From: Vibrio sp. S17_S38
GTDB lineage: Bacteria > Pseudomonadota > Gammaproteobacteria > Enterobacterales > Vibrionaceae
Length of the DNA stretch: 64,000 bases
Direction: 5' to 3'
NCBI RefSeq assembly: GCF_014694375.1
Contig: NZ_JAAUWW010000004.1
Coordinates: 124,001 to 188,000, forward strand
In this document: positions 9,469 to 19,259 of the stretch, one piece after another
Layout: each line of letters opens with the position of its first letter
Numbering within the stretch: the first letter of the stretch is position 1
Made by a program: the position numbers and the translations under genes
Notes under the pieces: model-generated
The model's input: the letters and a program-made list of their open reading frames with translations, nothing else
The model's database searches: none
What the model was told of the DNA's origin: nothing

Positions 9469-10515
9469 TTAGTTTCTATTATTATTTTCATCAAATATAT
9501 GAATATTATTTCTACTGAAAAATAAATCGACTTCCTCTCGCTTTAAATTTTCAATATATTCAGACTGAACTGTTATTACTTTATCTTTATACTGACAAAA
9601 TAAATTAACCATTGAGCCTAAAACCTCATAATTAATAATATTGACTCTAATTGATGAAATGTCGTTAAAGTTGGATTTAACTTGTGATTTCTTAAGATAT
9701 AATTGTTGAGGACGAATACCTATATGAATCTTTCCCTCTCCATTCAGATTCAAAGAAAAATCTGAAACTATATCTTTATTATCTATTTTTATAATATTCA
9801 TTTCAGGAGAACCAATAAATCTTGCAACGAACATATTTCTAGGCTGTTCATAGATTTCTTTTGGTGTCCCTATTTGCTCTATTTTACCTTGATTTAAAAT
9901 GACGACCCTATCAGCTAAAGTCATCGCTTCAACCTGATCGTGTGTCACATAAATAACAGTGGTTTTCACTCTTTGGTGCAATCGCTTTATTTCTTTTCTC
10001 ATTTGCCCACGTAGCTTGGCATCTAAATTCGATAATGGCTCATCAAACAAAAATACCTCAGGGCTTCTTACCATCGCTCTGCCCATCGCAACACGTTGCC
10101 TTTGCCCTCCGGATAAATCTTTAGGCTTGCGATCAAGTAAATCCGTTAGCTCTAATATTTCGGCTATTTCAGATATCATTACTTTACGTTCAGTCTTATC
10201 AATCTTGAGATTCTCTAAACTAAAGCCAATATTTTCAGCCACGGTCATATGTGGATATAAGGCATAGCTTTGGAATACCATGGCAATATTTCTTTCGATT
10301 GGATGAAGTTCATTAACCACCTCATCACCAATCAAAATCTCACCAGATGTAATATCTTCTAACCCTGCTAGCATGCGTAAAGTCGTTGATTTACCACACC
10401 CTGAAGGGCCTAGTAATACTATAAATTCACCATGTTTTATGGATAGATCAATCCCTTTAACAACTTGGGTCGTATCATAATGTTTTTCTAAGTTTTTAAA
10501 CTGAACCGATGCCAT
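9469..10515 (-). CDS. Sugar ABC transporter ATPase, MsmX/UgpC-type (second copy)
   Basis: An ABC ATPase of about 348 residues: Walker [11 protein letters not shown]-loop [11 protein letters not shown], signature [10 protein letters not shown], Walker [13 protein letters not shown] and H-loop YVTHDQ, followed by a short TOBE/OB regulatory domain. The start [14 protein letters not shown] matches the family; the ATG at 10533 would add six residues. It is ten bases from the binding-protein gene and should energise that importer. The C-terminal 100 residues are AT-rich and rich in Asn, Lys and Ile, and look more diverged than the ATPase at 14413-15519. Two such ATPases within 5 kb is odd, since one permease pair needs only one ATPase type. 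Confidence 0.88.
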   Translation of the reverse strand: MASVQFKNLEKHYDTTQVVKGIDLSIKHGEFIVLLGPSGCGKSTTLRMLAGLEDITSGEILIGDEVVNELHPIERNIAMVFQSYALYPHMTVAENIGFSLENLKIDKTERKVMISEIAEILELTDLLDRKPKDLSGGQRQRVAMGRAMVRSPEVFLFDEPLSNLDAKLRGQMRKEIKRLHQRVKTTVIYVTHDQVEAMTLADRVVILNQGKIEQIGTPKEIYEQPRNMFVARFIGSPEMNIIKIDNKDIVSDFSLNLNGEGKIHIGIRPQQLYLKKSQVKSNFNDISSIRVNIINYEVLGSMVNLFCQYKDKVITVQSEYIENLKREEVDLFFSRNNIHIFDENNNRN

Positions 10516-10760
10516 AAACCCACCAATATTCATTCAATAAATAGTATTTAGCTTTAGTCTATTTTTACAATTAGCATTTAACATCTAGATAATATAAAAA
10601 TATTGCATTCTTATACGTTAAATTTATTAATTTAATCGTCGCCACCATAAACCCAACAAAATATAACCATTATTTTTCGCTAACTATCATTTGATAAATA
10701 TCGATTAATAACTAGATCTTAATATCCTATAATTAATAGAACGTGTGTAATAGATAATGT

Positions 10761-13115
10761 TTAATAACCGCTGTGGCAGACCATATTCCAATATTTATCC
10801 AAAACTTTATCTTTACCTGTAACAGTAATAGTTTCAGACAATAGAATATCGGTAGATGATTTACCCACCATGATTTCGAATTCGCCCGGTTCTACGACTC
10901 TTTGATGGTTATTATTGGTAAAGTTGAGCATGTCTGTTGGTAATTCAAACCATACCGTGGCGTGCTCACCTGCATTCAAATTAACGCGCTGAAAACCCTT
11001 TAACTCTTTTACAGGTCGAACTAATGAACAAAGTTTATCTTTGATATACAACTGCATCACTTCACAGCCCTCTCTCTGACCAGTGTTTTGAATATCAACC
11101 TGAACTTTAATACGACCCCCCATCTCAACTCTGCTTTGTTCCACACGCATATTTTGATAATCAAACTGGCTGTAAGTCAGGCCGTAACCAAAGTTATATT
11201 TCGAACCAAAATGATACGCGATAGGTGTACCACCACTTTTTAATTTATGGTTATAGTAATAAGGAACTGCGCCAACATTCTTAGGTATTGATAACGTTAA
11301 TCGGCCAGAAGGTGATTGATTTCCAGTCATAATATCGACGATGGCTCGTGCACCTTCTTGCCCTGGAGCCCAACCAAAAATAACAGCGGCTGCTTTTTCT
11401 TCAGCACCATTTAAATTATATGAGCGTCCACCAGTGACTAAAATAATCACAGGTTTATTCGTCGCGAGTGCAGCATCAATGAGTTGCTGTTGAACGCCCG
11501 GTAAATTAAGGCTATCAGTATCGGAACCTTCTCCGACAGTACCGGTTTGGAATAAGCCAGCAAGATCGCCTACGCACACTAGAGCTACGTCAGATTCATC
11601 AATAGCTGCCACGGCTTTAGGTATCAAATTTGCGTCTTGAGAAACTGGTGACTCAAGTTGTTGCCCTGTGGCCATATCAACATCACCAGGAAAGACTGGC
11701 GCATTGGTATGCCTTTGAGTCAAAATCTCACACCCTTTACTGTAAATAACATCTTCAAATTGGTCTTGTACTGCTTCAAGTAATGTTTTGGCAACTTTAG
11801 TATCATCCTCAAAACTACTTAAAATTAAGTGCACAGGAAAACTATAGCCACCAAGTAACGCTAGTTGATCGTTTGCCGTTGGGCCAACCACTGCAATTTT
11901 GCAACGAGAATTCAAAGGTAATGTGCCGTCATTCTCCAATAGCACAATAGACTGTAAAGCAACTTGATAGGCTAATTCTGTTGCTCTATCACTTCTTAAA
12001 TCTGTATTGCTCTCATCACAATATGGATGTTCAAAAAGCCCTAGTTCAAATTTCACTTTGAGAATTCGAGATACAATTTCATCAATTTTAGATTCTGAAA
12101 TTAATCCTTCGTCCAATGCCACTTTCAAGTGACGAGAACATGCGTCATCAGGTAACTCAATGTCTAATCCTGCATTAAAAGCAAGTGCAGCCGCTTCTGC
12201 ATTATTAGCTGCAATTCCATGATGACTAGCTAACAGCTCTACGCCGCCATAATCAGCAACGATCAGCCCATCAAAACCCCATTGCTCGCGTAATACTGTA
12301 GTCAATAAATAAGACGATGCATGGCAAGCTTCATTATCGATATCATGGTAAGCCGGCATCACCGACCCAGCATTTGCCAACTTAACCGCCATTTCAAACG
12401 GAAGCATAAAAGAATCGTTCAACTCTTTATAACCAAGATGAACAGGTGCATGATTACGAGCGCCTTCACTAAATGAATGGCCAACATAGTGTTTTAATGT
12501 GGCGAGCAAATCACGGTTTTCACCTTGTAAACCCTTAACATAGTGCGTTGCTAATATGCCAGCATGGTAAGGATCTTCACCTAACGTTTCTTCTGTGCGT
12601 CCCCAGCGTACATCGCGGGAGACATCCAAAACTGGCGCTAAACCATGATGAGCACCCACTTTTCTCGCTTGGTGACCGATCTCAGCGCTCATCTGCTCAA
12701 TTAATTCAGGATTCCATGTATGCCCAAAATTTAACGATGACGGAAAAAGTGTCGCCCCTTTCGCCATCAATCCCACGAGACATTCTTCATGTGACATCGC
12801 TGGGATGCCTAAACGAGTTTCTTCAATCAAATATTTCTGCAATTGGTTGAGTGCTTTAATACCAACACTAGCATCGACAGAATGCGTGCCTAGTGGGCGA
12901 GTAATTTGCCCTAAACCATGGCGAAGTCTTTCTTTAATGGGTTTTCGAGCATCTTGCCCTCCCATTTCTAATTCACGGTCTTGATGCTCACCATCAGGCT
13001 CTAAAATTAGCCATTGAGCACCCAATTGAGCTATTTTTTCGTCTATGGTCATTTGACTTAATAAGTCATTCAAACGCTCATTTACTGTGTAATTAGAATC
13101 TTTATAAATACTCAT
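10761..13115 (-). CDS. Glycoside hydrolase family 3 beta-xylosidase / beta-glucosidase
   Basis: About 784 residues with the GH3 three-part layout: N-terminal TIM barrel (MTIDEKIAQLG, DVSRDVRWGRTEETLGEDPYH, TLKHYVGHS), alpha/beta sandwich, and C-terminal fibronectin III-like domain (VQVDIQNTGQREGCEVMQLYI). The nucleophile is expected to be the Asp of IVADYGGV. No signal peptide is evident, so it should act in the cytoplasm on imported disaccharides or short oligomers. The ORF extends to 13166, but MSIYKDSNY at 13115 looks like the usual GH3 start; the ribosome site is weak either way. The surrounding xylR-like gene and xylA favour xylosidase activity. Confidence 0.88.
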   Translation of the reverse strand: MSIYKDSNYTVNERLNDLLSQMTIDEKIAQLGAQWLILEPDGEHQDRELEMGGQDARKPIKERLRHGLGQITRPLGTHSVDASVGIKALNQLQKYLIEETRLGIPAMSHEECLVGLMAKGATLFPSSLNFGHTWNPELIEQMSAEIGHQARKVGAHHGLAPVLDVSRDVRWGRTEETLGEDPYHAGILATHYVKGLQGENRDLLATLKHYVGHSFSEGARNHAPVHLGYKELNDSFMLPFEMAVKLANAGSVMPAYHDIDNEACHASSYLLTTVLREQWGFDGLIVADYGGVELLASHHGIAANNAEAAALAFNAGLDIELPDDACSRHLKVALDEGLISESKIDEIVSRILKVKFELGLFEHPYCDESNTDLRSDRATELAYQVALQSIVLLENDGTLPLNSRCKIAVVGPTANDQLALLGGYSFPVHLILSSFEDDTKVAKTLLEAVQDQFEDVIYSKGCEILTQRHTNAPVFPGDVDMATGQQLESPVSQDANLIPKAVAAIDESDVALVCVGDLAGLFQTGTVGEGSDTDSLNLPGVQQQLIDAALATNKPVIILVTGGRSYNLNGAEEKAAAVIFGWAPGQEGARAIVDIMTGNQSPSGRLTLSIPKNVGAVPYYYNHKLKSGGTPIAYHFGSKYNFGYGLTYSQFDYQNMRVEQSRVEMGGRIKVQVDIQNTGQREGCEVMQLYIKDKLCSLVRPVKELKGFQRVNLNAGEHATVWFELPTDMLNFTNNNHQRVVEPGEFEIMVGKSSTDILLSETITVTGKDKVLDKYWNMVCHSGY

Positions 13116-13260
13116 ATTATTACCATGATTATAATTGGACATTTTCTGGAAATAATAATGAATCATTAATAGTTAAAGGGATTAGATCTACCGCACACTT
13201 GCCAAATTCATAAATCAATCAACCAAATATGATAATTTTATATTTACCAACGCTTTAAAA

Positions 13261-14361
13261 CTAACTAGGTATCATTCCTTTTCGGTACTGTAATGGCGTG
13301 TATCCCAATTGCTTCCGATATACTTGATATAAATAACTTTGATTTGGATAGCCACATTGCAACGCAATACTCTCAATTGAATCTTGTGTGTCTTTTAATA
13401 ATCGTTTTGATTTATGGATACGGAGATCAGACAAATACTGGTGAACCGTCATCGATTTACAAGATAAAAACCGATTGTCTAATGTTTTTCGTGAAATACG
13501 GCAATAATCAATAACCTGCTGAACTTTTATATTTAAATAGTAATTATTATGAATAAAATACAGGGCCTTATTTACCATCTCATCATTGAAACCTTCATCT
13601 GTTGGCGTTGTCGATTTTTCATTAATGAGTTTAATCGGTTGGTATTTTTCATGGAGAAAGCGGTTAAATCTCTTCGCTTTTAAGAGCACTTCCATGCAAC
13701 GCTGCCCAAGATAATAGGGATCAATATTAATGGAGCTCAGCGGCAAAGGTGAAATGGCTCGCTCAGCATCATCATAATCCGTTCCAATTATTGAAACTTG
13801 ATTGGGGACTGATATGTTTTTTTCCATGCATAAATTGGCTAACTTCCTCGCACTGCGGTCAGTGGCACAATAAACGCCAAGAGGAAATAGATGTTCATTA
13901 ATCGACTCTAATGTATCGATGTAATGTAAATCTAGCTTTTTAGCTTCTGCCATAAAACATTCTTTTCTTTCACGAGCCCAACCTGTATTAGATTCATTTA
14001 CATCCATATAAAAAGAAACATGATTAATTTTTGTTTGAATAAATTGCCCTAATGCTAAACAAGCAAACTGATGATTATCATTAACTAATGTTGAAACCTT
14101 TTCTGGTGGGTGCAATATGGTATAACTGGAATATAATAATATTCGAGAATTAAGCCGAGAAAGGATTCTATACTTGTCTCCTTTGTCATAATCAGCAATG
14201 ACATAATCCCACTGCTGATCAATAATACTTTGTATATTTTCTATTGATTCAATATGAATAGTTAATTTTAGTTGAAGCTCATCTATTTTTGCCTTAATAC
14301 CTTTCAAAACCTCACGGTCATAATAAAACATGGTATCAATGAGTAATAATAACTTTGCCAT
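13261..14361 (-). CDS. xylR: XylR-like AraC-family transcription regulator
   Basis: A 366-residue regulator with an N-terminal periplasmic-binding-like sugar sensor (GIKAKIDELQ, GVYCATDRSARKLANLC, VSIIGTDYDDAERAISPLPLSSI) and a C-terminal AraC HTH domain (INNYYLNIKVQQVIDYCRISRKTLDNRF, IALQCGYPNQSYLYQVYRKQLGYTP). This two-part arrangement is that of E. coli XylR (392 residues), which activates xyl genes when xylose binds. It sits in the same-strand block as the GH3 and transporter genes, divergent from xylA, so xylA, that block and xylFGH are its probable targets. Confidence 0.85.
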   Translation of the reverse strand: MAKLLLLIDTMFYYDREVLKGIKAKIDELQLKLTIHIESIENIQSIIDQQWDYVIADYDKGDKYRILSRLNSRILLYSSYTILHPPEKVSTLVNDNHQFACLALGQFIQTKINHVSFYMDVNESNTGWARERKECFMAEAKKLDLHYIDTLESINEHLFPLGVYCATDRSARKLANLCMEKNISVPNQVSIIGTDYDDAERAISPLPLSSINIDPYYLGQRCMEVLLKAKRFNRFLHEKYQPIKLINEKSTTPTDEGFNDEMVNKALYFIHNNYYLNIKVQQVIDYCRISRKTLDNRFLSCKSMTVHQYLSDLRIHKSKRLLKDTQDSIESIALQCGYPNQSYLYQVYRKQLGYTPLQYRKGMIPS

Positions 14362-14412
14362 AATTCACCTAAAGTCGATTACAATTTTCGCCAGACAAGA
14401 GGCTAAAATAAT

Positions 14413-15519
14413 TTATTCCAATGAATCTGATTTTAGATTAATCACTTGGCCTGAATTGTTATCAAAAATATGCAATTTATTAGAATCCAAATAAACATTA
14501 ATATCCCCGGCCTCCGGAATATCACCTTCTGCACTCACCTCTAAAACAAATTTTATGCCTTGAATACTGACTTCTAGTTCATAGGCAGCTCCAAGGAGTT
14601 CGCAGGTAATGATGCTTGCCGACAATTTAACACCGAACATTATATCGCTGGCATCCAAATAGATATCGCTAGGCCGAATGCCTAATACAACATGGGTATT
14701 CTCATTTTCAATCCCATATTCACCTTGAAGTGGGATCAATTTCTCTCCCAACATCACATTCCACTGTTGATTTTTTACTAATTGGACATCGACCAAATTC
14801 ATGGTTGGGCTGCCAATAAAACTGGCAACAAAGGTATTGACCGGATGGTGATAAATATCTTCTGGCGTGCCAACTTGCTCAATTCTTCCATCCTTTAACA
14901 CGACTATACGATCAGCTAAAGTCATCGCCTCAATCTGATCATGTGTTACATAGACGGTGGTCTTATTTAATTTTTTATGTAGGCTTTTAATTTCCCCACG
15001 CATCGCATTTCTTAACTTGGCATCTAAATTGGATAGCGGCTCATCGAATAAAAAGACTTCAGGCGTTCTCACCATTGCCCGCCCCATTGCCACACGTTGC
15101 CTCTGCCCACCCGACAATGACCGCGGTTTACGATCCAAAACCGGAGTCAGTTGCAACATATCCGCTATCGGCCTAACTTGCTTACGGATTGCCTCTTTAT
15201 TCATGCCTGACATTTTCAAAGCAAAAGCGATATTGTCGTACACCGACATATGAGGATATAAAGCATAACTTTGGAAGACCATTGCAATATTGCGATCTTT
15301 TGGCGACATATCATTGACCAGATCATTACCTATAATCACTTCTCCACCGGTAATATCTTCTAGTCCAGCTAGCATTCGTAATGTGGTTGATTTCCCACAA
15401 CCTGACGGCCCAAGAAAAACAATAAATTCGCCTTCCTCAATATGTAGATTAAATGATTTCACTACATCAATATTTCCCGAGTAGGTTTTACTTACATTCT
15501 TAAATTCTACTGCCGCCAT
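14413..15519 (-). CDS. Sugar ABC transporter ATPase, MsmX/UgpC-type (first copy)
   Basis: A 368-residue ATPase with Walker [21 protein letters not shown], signature [10 protein letters not shown], Walker [13 protein letters not shown] and [10 protein letters not shown], then a full-length C-terminal OB/TOBE domain ending in a [10 protein letters not shown] motif. First gene of the minus-strand block opposite xylA, 51 bp before xylR. It resembles the ATPase at 9469-10515 closely in the catalytic half. Orphan MsmX-type ATPases commonly serve several CUT1 importers, so it may drive the permeases at 6.3-8.2 kb or others. Which ATPase serves which permease cannot be told from sequence. Confidence 0.88.
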   Translation of the reverse strand: MAAVEFKNVSKTYSGNIDVVKSFNLHIEEGEFIVFLGPSGCGKSTTLRMLAGLEDITGGEVIIGNDLVNDMSPKDRNIAMVFQSYALYPHMSVYDNIAFALKMSGMNKEAIRKQVRPIADMLQLTPVLDRKPRSLSGGQRQRVAMGRAMVRTPEVFLFDEPLSNLDAKLRNAMRGEIKSLHKKLNKTTVYVTHDQIEAMTLADRIVVLKDGRIEQVGTPEDIYHHPVNTFVASFIGSPTMNLVDVQLVKNQQWNVMLGEKLIPLQGEYGIENENTHVVLGIRPSDIYLDASDIMFGVKLSASIITCELLGAAYELEVSIQGIKFVLEVSAEGDIPEAGDINVYLDSNKLHIFDNNSGQVINLKSDSLE

Positions 15520-15926
15520 TTTGTTTATCCTTGAGAGGTTTAACCTATATGTTCTATTAATAAATTGTTGTTAGATAAAATCTATCCTCTCTGCAGATTA
15601 TTCACCCTACGAAAAATAGTTCTACCGTAATTATCAAGAAAACATTAGCACCTTTATTTACAAGTCCAACCATTATTAACTTACGAAAAATGATAATTAT
15701 TTTATGATATTTATCATTTGTGACCGGAATAGAATAAATAGTGAAATATTATAAGCCCCATGAAACCAGTATTAAGATATCAATAACTTAGGTCATACAA
15801 CGTTAATATGTACGATATTTTTTGAGAGGTAGAGCACAATAAATAAATAGCTTAAATTCATTACTAAATTTCATAATTGAGAGAATCTGATTATAGGTCA
15901 ATGATTAATGACCCTTACAACATGGA
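15520..15926. promoter_or_regulatory. Divergent control region between the ATPase/xylR block and xylA
   Basis: A strongly AT-rich intergenic region of about 400 bp that must hold promoters for both directions. A perfect 9-bp inverted repeat (AAATGATAA at 15688-15696, TTATCATTT at 15711-15719) is the clearest candidate operator, plausibly for the XylR-like protein. No coding potential was seen. Confidence 0.5.
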
Positions 15927-17255
15927 ATGAAAATGATGACTGAATTTTTTAAAAACGTTCAACCTATTAAATTTGAAGGCAGTGAAAGCACTAACCCACT
16001 TGCCTTTCATCACTACGATGCAGATAAAATGATCTTGGGTAAATCAATGAAAGATCATTTACGCTTTGCCGCCTGTTATTGGCATAATTTCTGTTGGCAA
16101 GGTCAGGATATTTTTGGTAGCGGTACGTTTGATCGCCCATGGCAACAACCTGGTAATGCGATGGAAATGGCTAAAATGAAAGCTGATGCGGCTTTTGAGT
16201 TTTTTTCTAAACTTAACATTCCTTATTATTGCTTCCATGATATTGATGTTGCTCCTGAGGGAAACTCACTTAAAGAATATGTGAACAATTTCGCTCAAAT
16301 GACCGATGTATTAGAACAAAAACAATCAGAAACAGGACTAAAACTACTTTGGGGTACCGCAAATGCTTTTACCCATCCAAGGTATATGGCAGGGGCTGGT
16401 ACGAATCCTGATCCTAAAGTATTTGCTTATGCTGCAACGCAAATATTCAATGCTATGGGTGCAACCAAACGTTTAGGCGGTGAAAACTATGTACTTTGGG
16501 GTGGTCGTGAAGGGTATGAAACACTACTCAATACTGATCTTCGCCAAGAACGAGAGCAGTTGGGTCGCTTAATGCATATGGTGGTTGAACACAAACACAA
16601 AATCGGGTTTAAAGGGACGATTTTGATTGAACCCAAACCACAAGAACCAACTAAGCATCAGTATGATTACGATACTGCCACGGTTTATGGATTCTTAAAG
16701 CAGTTTGGTCTTGAGAATGAAATTAAGGTCAATATTGAAGCAAACCATGCCACACTCGCTGGCCATAGTTTTCAACATGAAGTCGCCACTGCAACCTCTC
16801 TAGGGTTATTTGGTTCCATTGATGCCAATCGTGGTGACCCGCAATTAGGTTGGGATACTGACCAATTCCCGAACAGTGTCGAAGAAAATACACTTGTGAT
16901 GTATGAAATTCTTAAAGCTGGTGGGTTTACTACTGGTGGCTTTAACTTTGACTCACGAGTACGCCGCCCATCTATTGATGGAGAAGATCTCTTCTATGGT
17001 CATATCGGTGGAATGGACACAATGGCACTGTCGCTTGAAAAGGCTGCCACCATGATTGAAAACGATACTTTAGCGAAGAATATTTCACAACGTTATGCAG
17101 GATGGAATCAAGATCTCGGTAAGAAAATTTTAAACAAAGAGCTATCACTTGAAAGCCTAGCTAAATTAGCAACCGACAGCGACATAAATCCAATAAAAGA
17201 ATCAGGCAAGCAAGAATACTTAGAAAATATTGTTAATAATTACATTTATAAATAA
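15927..17255 (+). CDS. xylA: Xylose isomerase
   Basis: A 442-residue protein, the size of E. coli XylA (440). It converts D-xylose to D-xylulose in the cytoplasm using two divalent metals. Family motifs are clear: [13 protein letters not shown] with the catalytic His, [25 protein letters not shown] with metal ligands, [11 protein letters not shown] and [20 protein letters not shown]. The ORF opens MKMMTEFF; the second or third Met is better spaced from the GGA upstream than the first. It stands alone on the plus strand: no xylulokinase gene adjoins it in this window, unlike the common xylAB order. A terminator hairpin follows at 17268-17298. Confidence 0.96.
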   Translation: MKMMTEFFKNVQPIKFEGSESTNPLAFHHYDADKMILGKSMKDHLRFAACYWHNFCWQGQDIFGSGTFDRPWQQPGNAMEMAKMKADAAFEFFSKLNIPYYCFHDIDVAPEGNSLKEYVNNFAQMTDVLEQKQSETGLKLLWGTANAFTHPRYMAGAGTNPDPKVFAYAATQIFNAMGATKRLGGENYVLWGGREGYETLLNTDLRQEREQLGRLMHMVVEHKHKIGFKGTILIEPKPQEPTKHQYDYDTATVYGFLKQFGLENEIKVNIEANHATLAGHSFQHEVATATSLGLFGSIDANRGDPQLGWDTDQFPNSVEENTLVMYEILKAGGFTTGGFNFDSRVRRPSIDGEDLFYGHIGGMDTMALSLEKAATMIENDTLAKNISQRYAGWNQDLGKKILNKELSLESLAKLATDSDINPIKESGKQEYLENIVNNYIYK

Positions 17256-17267
17256 AGCTTAAGTCGA

Positions 17268-17304
17268 CCAAAAAGTGTTGTATTACCGCACTTTTTGGTT
17301 CTTT
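17268..17304 (+). terminator. Terminator after xylA
   Basis: A perfect 10-bp stem CCAAAAAGTG (17268-17277) with CACTTTTTGG (17289-17298), followed by TTCTTT. The stem is AT-rich but well placed just after the stop codon. Confidence 0.7.
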
Positions 17305-17451
17305 CTAAACTTAATATCTATCACATAATCTGCTTTCAAAAACCTCATAACATACCCTATAACTAATAATTCTATCAAGACAGCTACCTTGGACTCTTCT
17401 GTTCTGATATTAATATGAGTAATAAATAAATCATCATTATAGGGATATTCG

Positions 17452-19113
17452 ATGTTACCTCTACACTTACTACCAAGCTTATTATCATCAACTCATCCAT
17501 CGCAACAAGCGGTGAAACTATCATTGATAATCGGTACTTTGCTAGCGATGCCTAGTGCGTTTGCAGCCGATATTCCGACAGGAACTCAACTCTCCAGCCA
17601 ACAAACTCTGGTTCGTGGTAATTTTGATGAGCCACCGAGCCTTGATCCTGCTTTCTCTTCAACGGGTTCAAGTTCTAATGTTATTCAGGATATGTTTGAA
17701 GGCTTAGTGAGCTTTGATAAAGATGGAAATGTCGTCCCCTCCCTTGCAAGCCATTGGGATACATCAAAAGATGGAAAAGTATATACCTTTCATTTACGCC
17801 CTAATATTCAATGGTCTGATGGGACTCCAATCACAGCTCAAGATTTTGAATTTGAATATAAACGTTTAATCGATCCAGCGTTAGGTGCTCCCTATGCTTG
17901 GTATTATAGCGCAGCAAAATTACTCAACGCCAATGATATCATTCACGGCAAAAAATCCTCTGATAGCCTAGGCGTAAAAGCGTTAGACTCACAAACTCTA
18001 CAAATCACTCTAGAGCAAGCACTACCTTATTTTACCCAAATGCTTATCCACGAATCATTTTTCCCAACCCCTGAAAAAGTGGTAAAGAAATATGGCAAAA
18101 ATTGGACTTCACCACAAAATATTGTGACAAGCTCTGCTTATGTATTAAAAGAGCATGTTATCAACGAAAGAATTGTTCTGGAGCGGAATACTCAATATTG
18201 GAATGATAATAAAACCGCTATCAATAAAGTGACGTATCTACCATTGCAAGATGCTAATTCTGAATACAACCGTTTCCGTACTGGAGAAATAAGCCTAACA
18301 GGAAGCGTGTCGGTTGATAAAATTGCTGAGGTAAAAAAATCCGCCCCAGAAACCTTGGTTATTGCACCCAAAATCGCAGAATATTATTATGGTTTTAATA
18401 CCACAAAAGCCCCATTTGATGATGTTCGAGTACGTAAAGCTTTTAGCTATGCCATTGATCGTAATGTAATTGCTAATCGTATTTTGAACATGGGTTACGC
18501 CCCAGCCTACACCTTCACTCCACCTGCAACCGCTAACTATTCTTTGCCAAAAGTTGAGTGGCAATCACTATCTCAGCAACAACGTGTAGAACAAGCGAAA
18601 TCATTACTTACTCAAGCGGGTTATGGCCCTGATCATCCATTAGAAGTCACATTTGATTATCCAACCGATACTAAAGTAAAACGTATTGCTGTCGCAGTCG
18701 CTTCTATGTTGAAACAAAACTTAAATGTGACAGTGCATTTAGAAAATCAAGACATCAAAACTTTCTTACAAAAAGTGGGCGAAACCGATTTCACATTAAG
18801 CAGCTTTCAATGGGGCGGTGACTATAATGAAGCCTCCACTTTCTTAGATATGTTCGAGACTCATGGTTACAACCCGGGCAAATGGTCAAATGCCAACTAC
18901 GATAAATTAATGGCACAGGCAAAAACCACAATGAATGACCAAAAGCGCTTAGAAATTTATCATCAAGCTGAACAAATTCTTGCTCAAGAGATGCCAGCCA
19001 TGCCGATATATTTTGAAACCAAAGCAGTCCTCAAACAAACTAATGTAGGTGGTTATAGTGTCACTAATCCAGGTCACAATCGATTAACCCGAGAGATGTA
19101 CATTACTAAATAA
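17452..19113 (+). CDS. Peptide ABC transporter substrate-binding protein (OppA-like)
   Basis: A 553-residue family 5 solute-binding protein with the typical opening after the signal peptide (RGNFDEPPSLDPAFSST), then DMFEGLVSFDKDGNVVPSLA, ITAQDFEFEYKRLIDP and FDDVRVRKAFSYAIDR. Size and motifs resemble OppA/MppA, periplasmic oligopeptide-binding proteins. The N-terminus is long, about 20 residues before the hydrophobic core (LSLIIGTLLAMPSAFA), so a later start is possible, though no ATG lies between. No permease or ATPase gene adjoins it, so it is an orphan that presumably works with an Opp system elsewhere. Hairpins follow at 19123-19150 and 19174-19202. Confidence 0.88.
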   Translation: MLPLHLLPSLLSSTHPSQQAVKLSLIIGTLLAMPSAFAADIPTGTQLSSQQTLVRGNFDEPPSLDPAFSSTGSSSNVIQDMFEGLVSFDKDGNVVPSLASHWDTSKDGKVYTFHLRPNIQWSDGTPITAQDFEFEYKRLIDPALGAPYAWYYSAAKLLNANDIIHGKKSSDSLGVKALDSQTLQITLEQALPYFTQMLIHESFFPTPEKVVKKYGKNWTSPQNIVTSSAYVLKEHVINERIVLERNTQYWNDNKTAINKVTYLPLQDANSEYNRFRTGEISLTGSVSVDKIAEVKKSAPETLVIAPKIAEYYYGFNTTKAPFDDVRVRKAFSYAIDRNVIANRILNMGYAPAYTFTPPATANYSLPKVEWQSLSQQQRVEQAKSLLTQAGYGPDHPLEVTFDYPTDTKVKRIAVAVASMLKQNLNVTVHLENQDIKTFLQKVGETDFTLSSFQWGGDYNEASTFLDMFETHGYNPGKWSNANYDKLMAQAKTTMNDQKRLEIYHQAEQILAQEMPAMPIYFETKAVLKQTNVGGYSVTNPGHNRLTREMYITK

Positions 19114-19173
19114 TCTGGCTGGCTACCTATCTAAGTATAGAGATAGGTAGTTATATTGATTCACTACAAGTTC

Positions 19174-19206
19174 ATGACCTCATCAATACACGGTGAGGTC
19201 ATTTTA
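19174..19206 (+). terminator. Terminator after the OppA-like gene
   Basis: A perfect stem ATGACCTCA (19174-19182) with TGAGGTCAT (19194-19202) followed by TTT. A second 10-bp perfect stem (CTACCTATCT at 19123-19132 with 19141-19150) lies just before it but lacks a T-run. Confidence 0.65.
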
Positions 19207-19259
19207 GATATAAACTGCATTAACGATTAATTTTTCAAGAATGTCTTTTAGGATTGACC

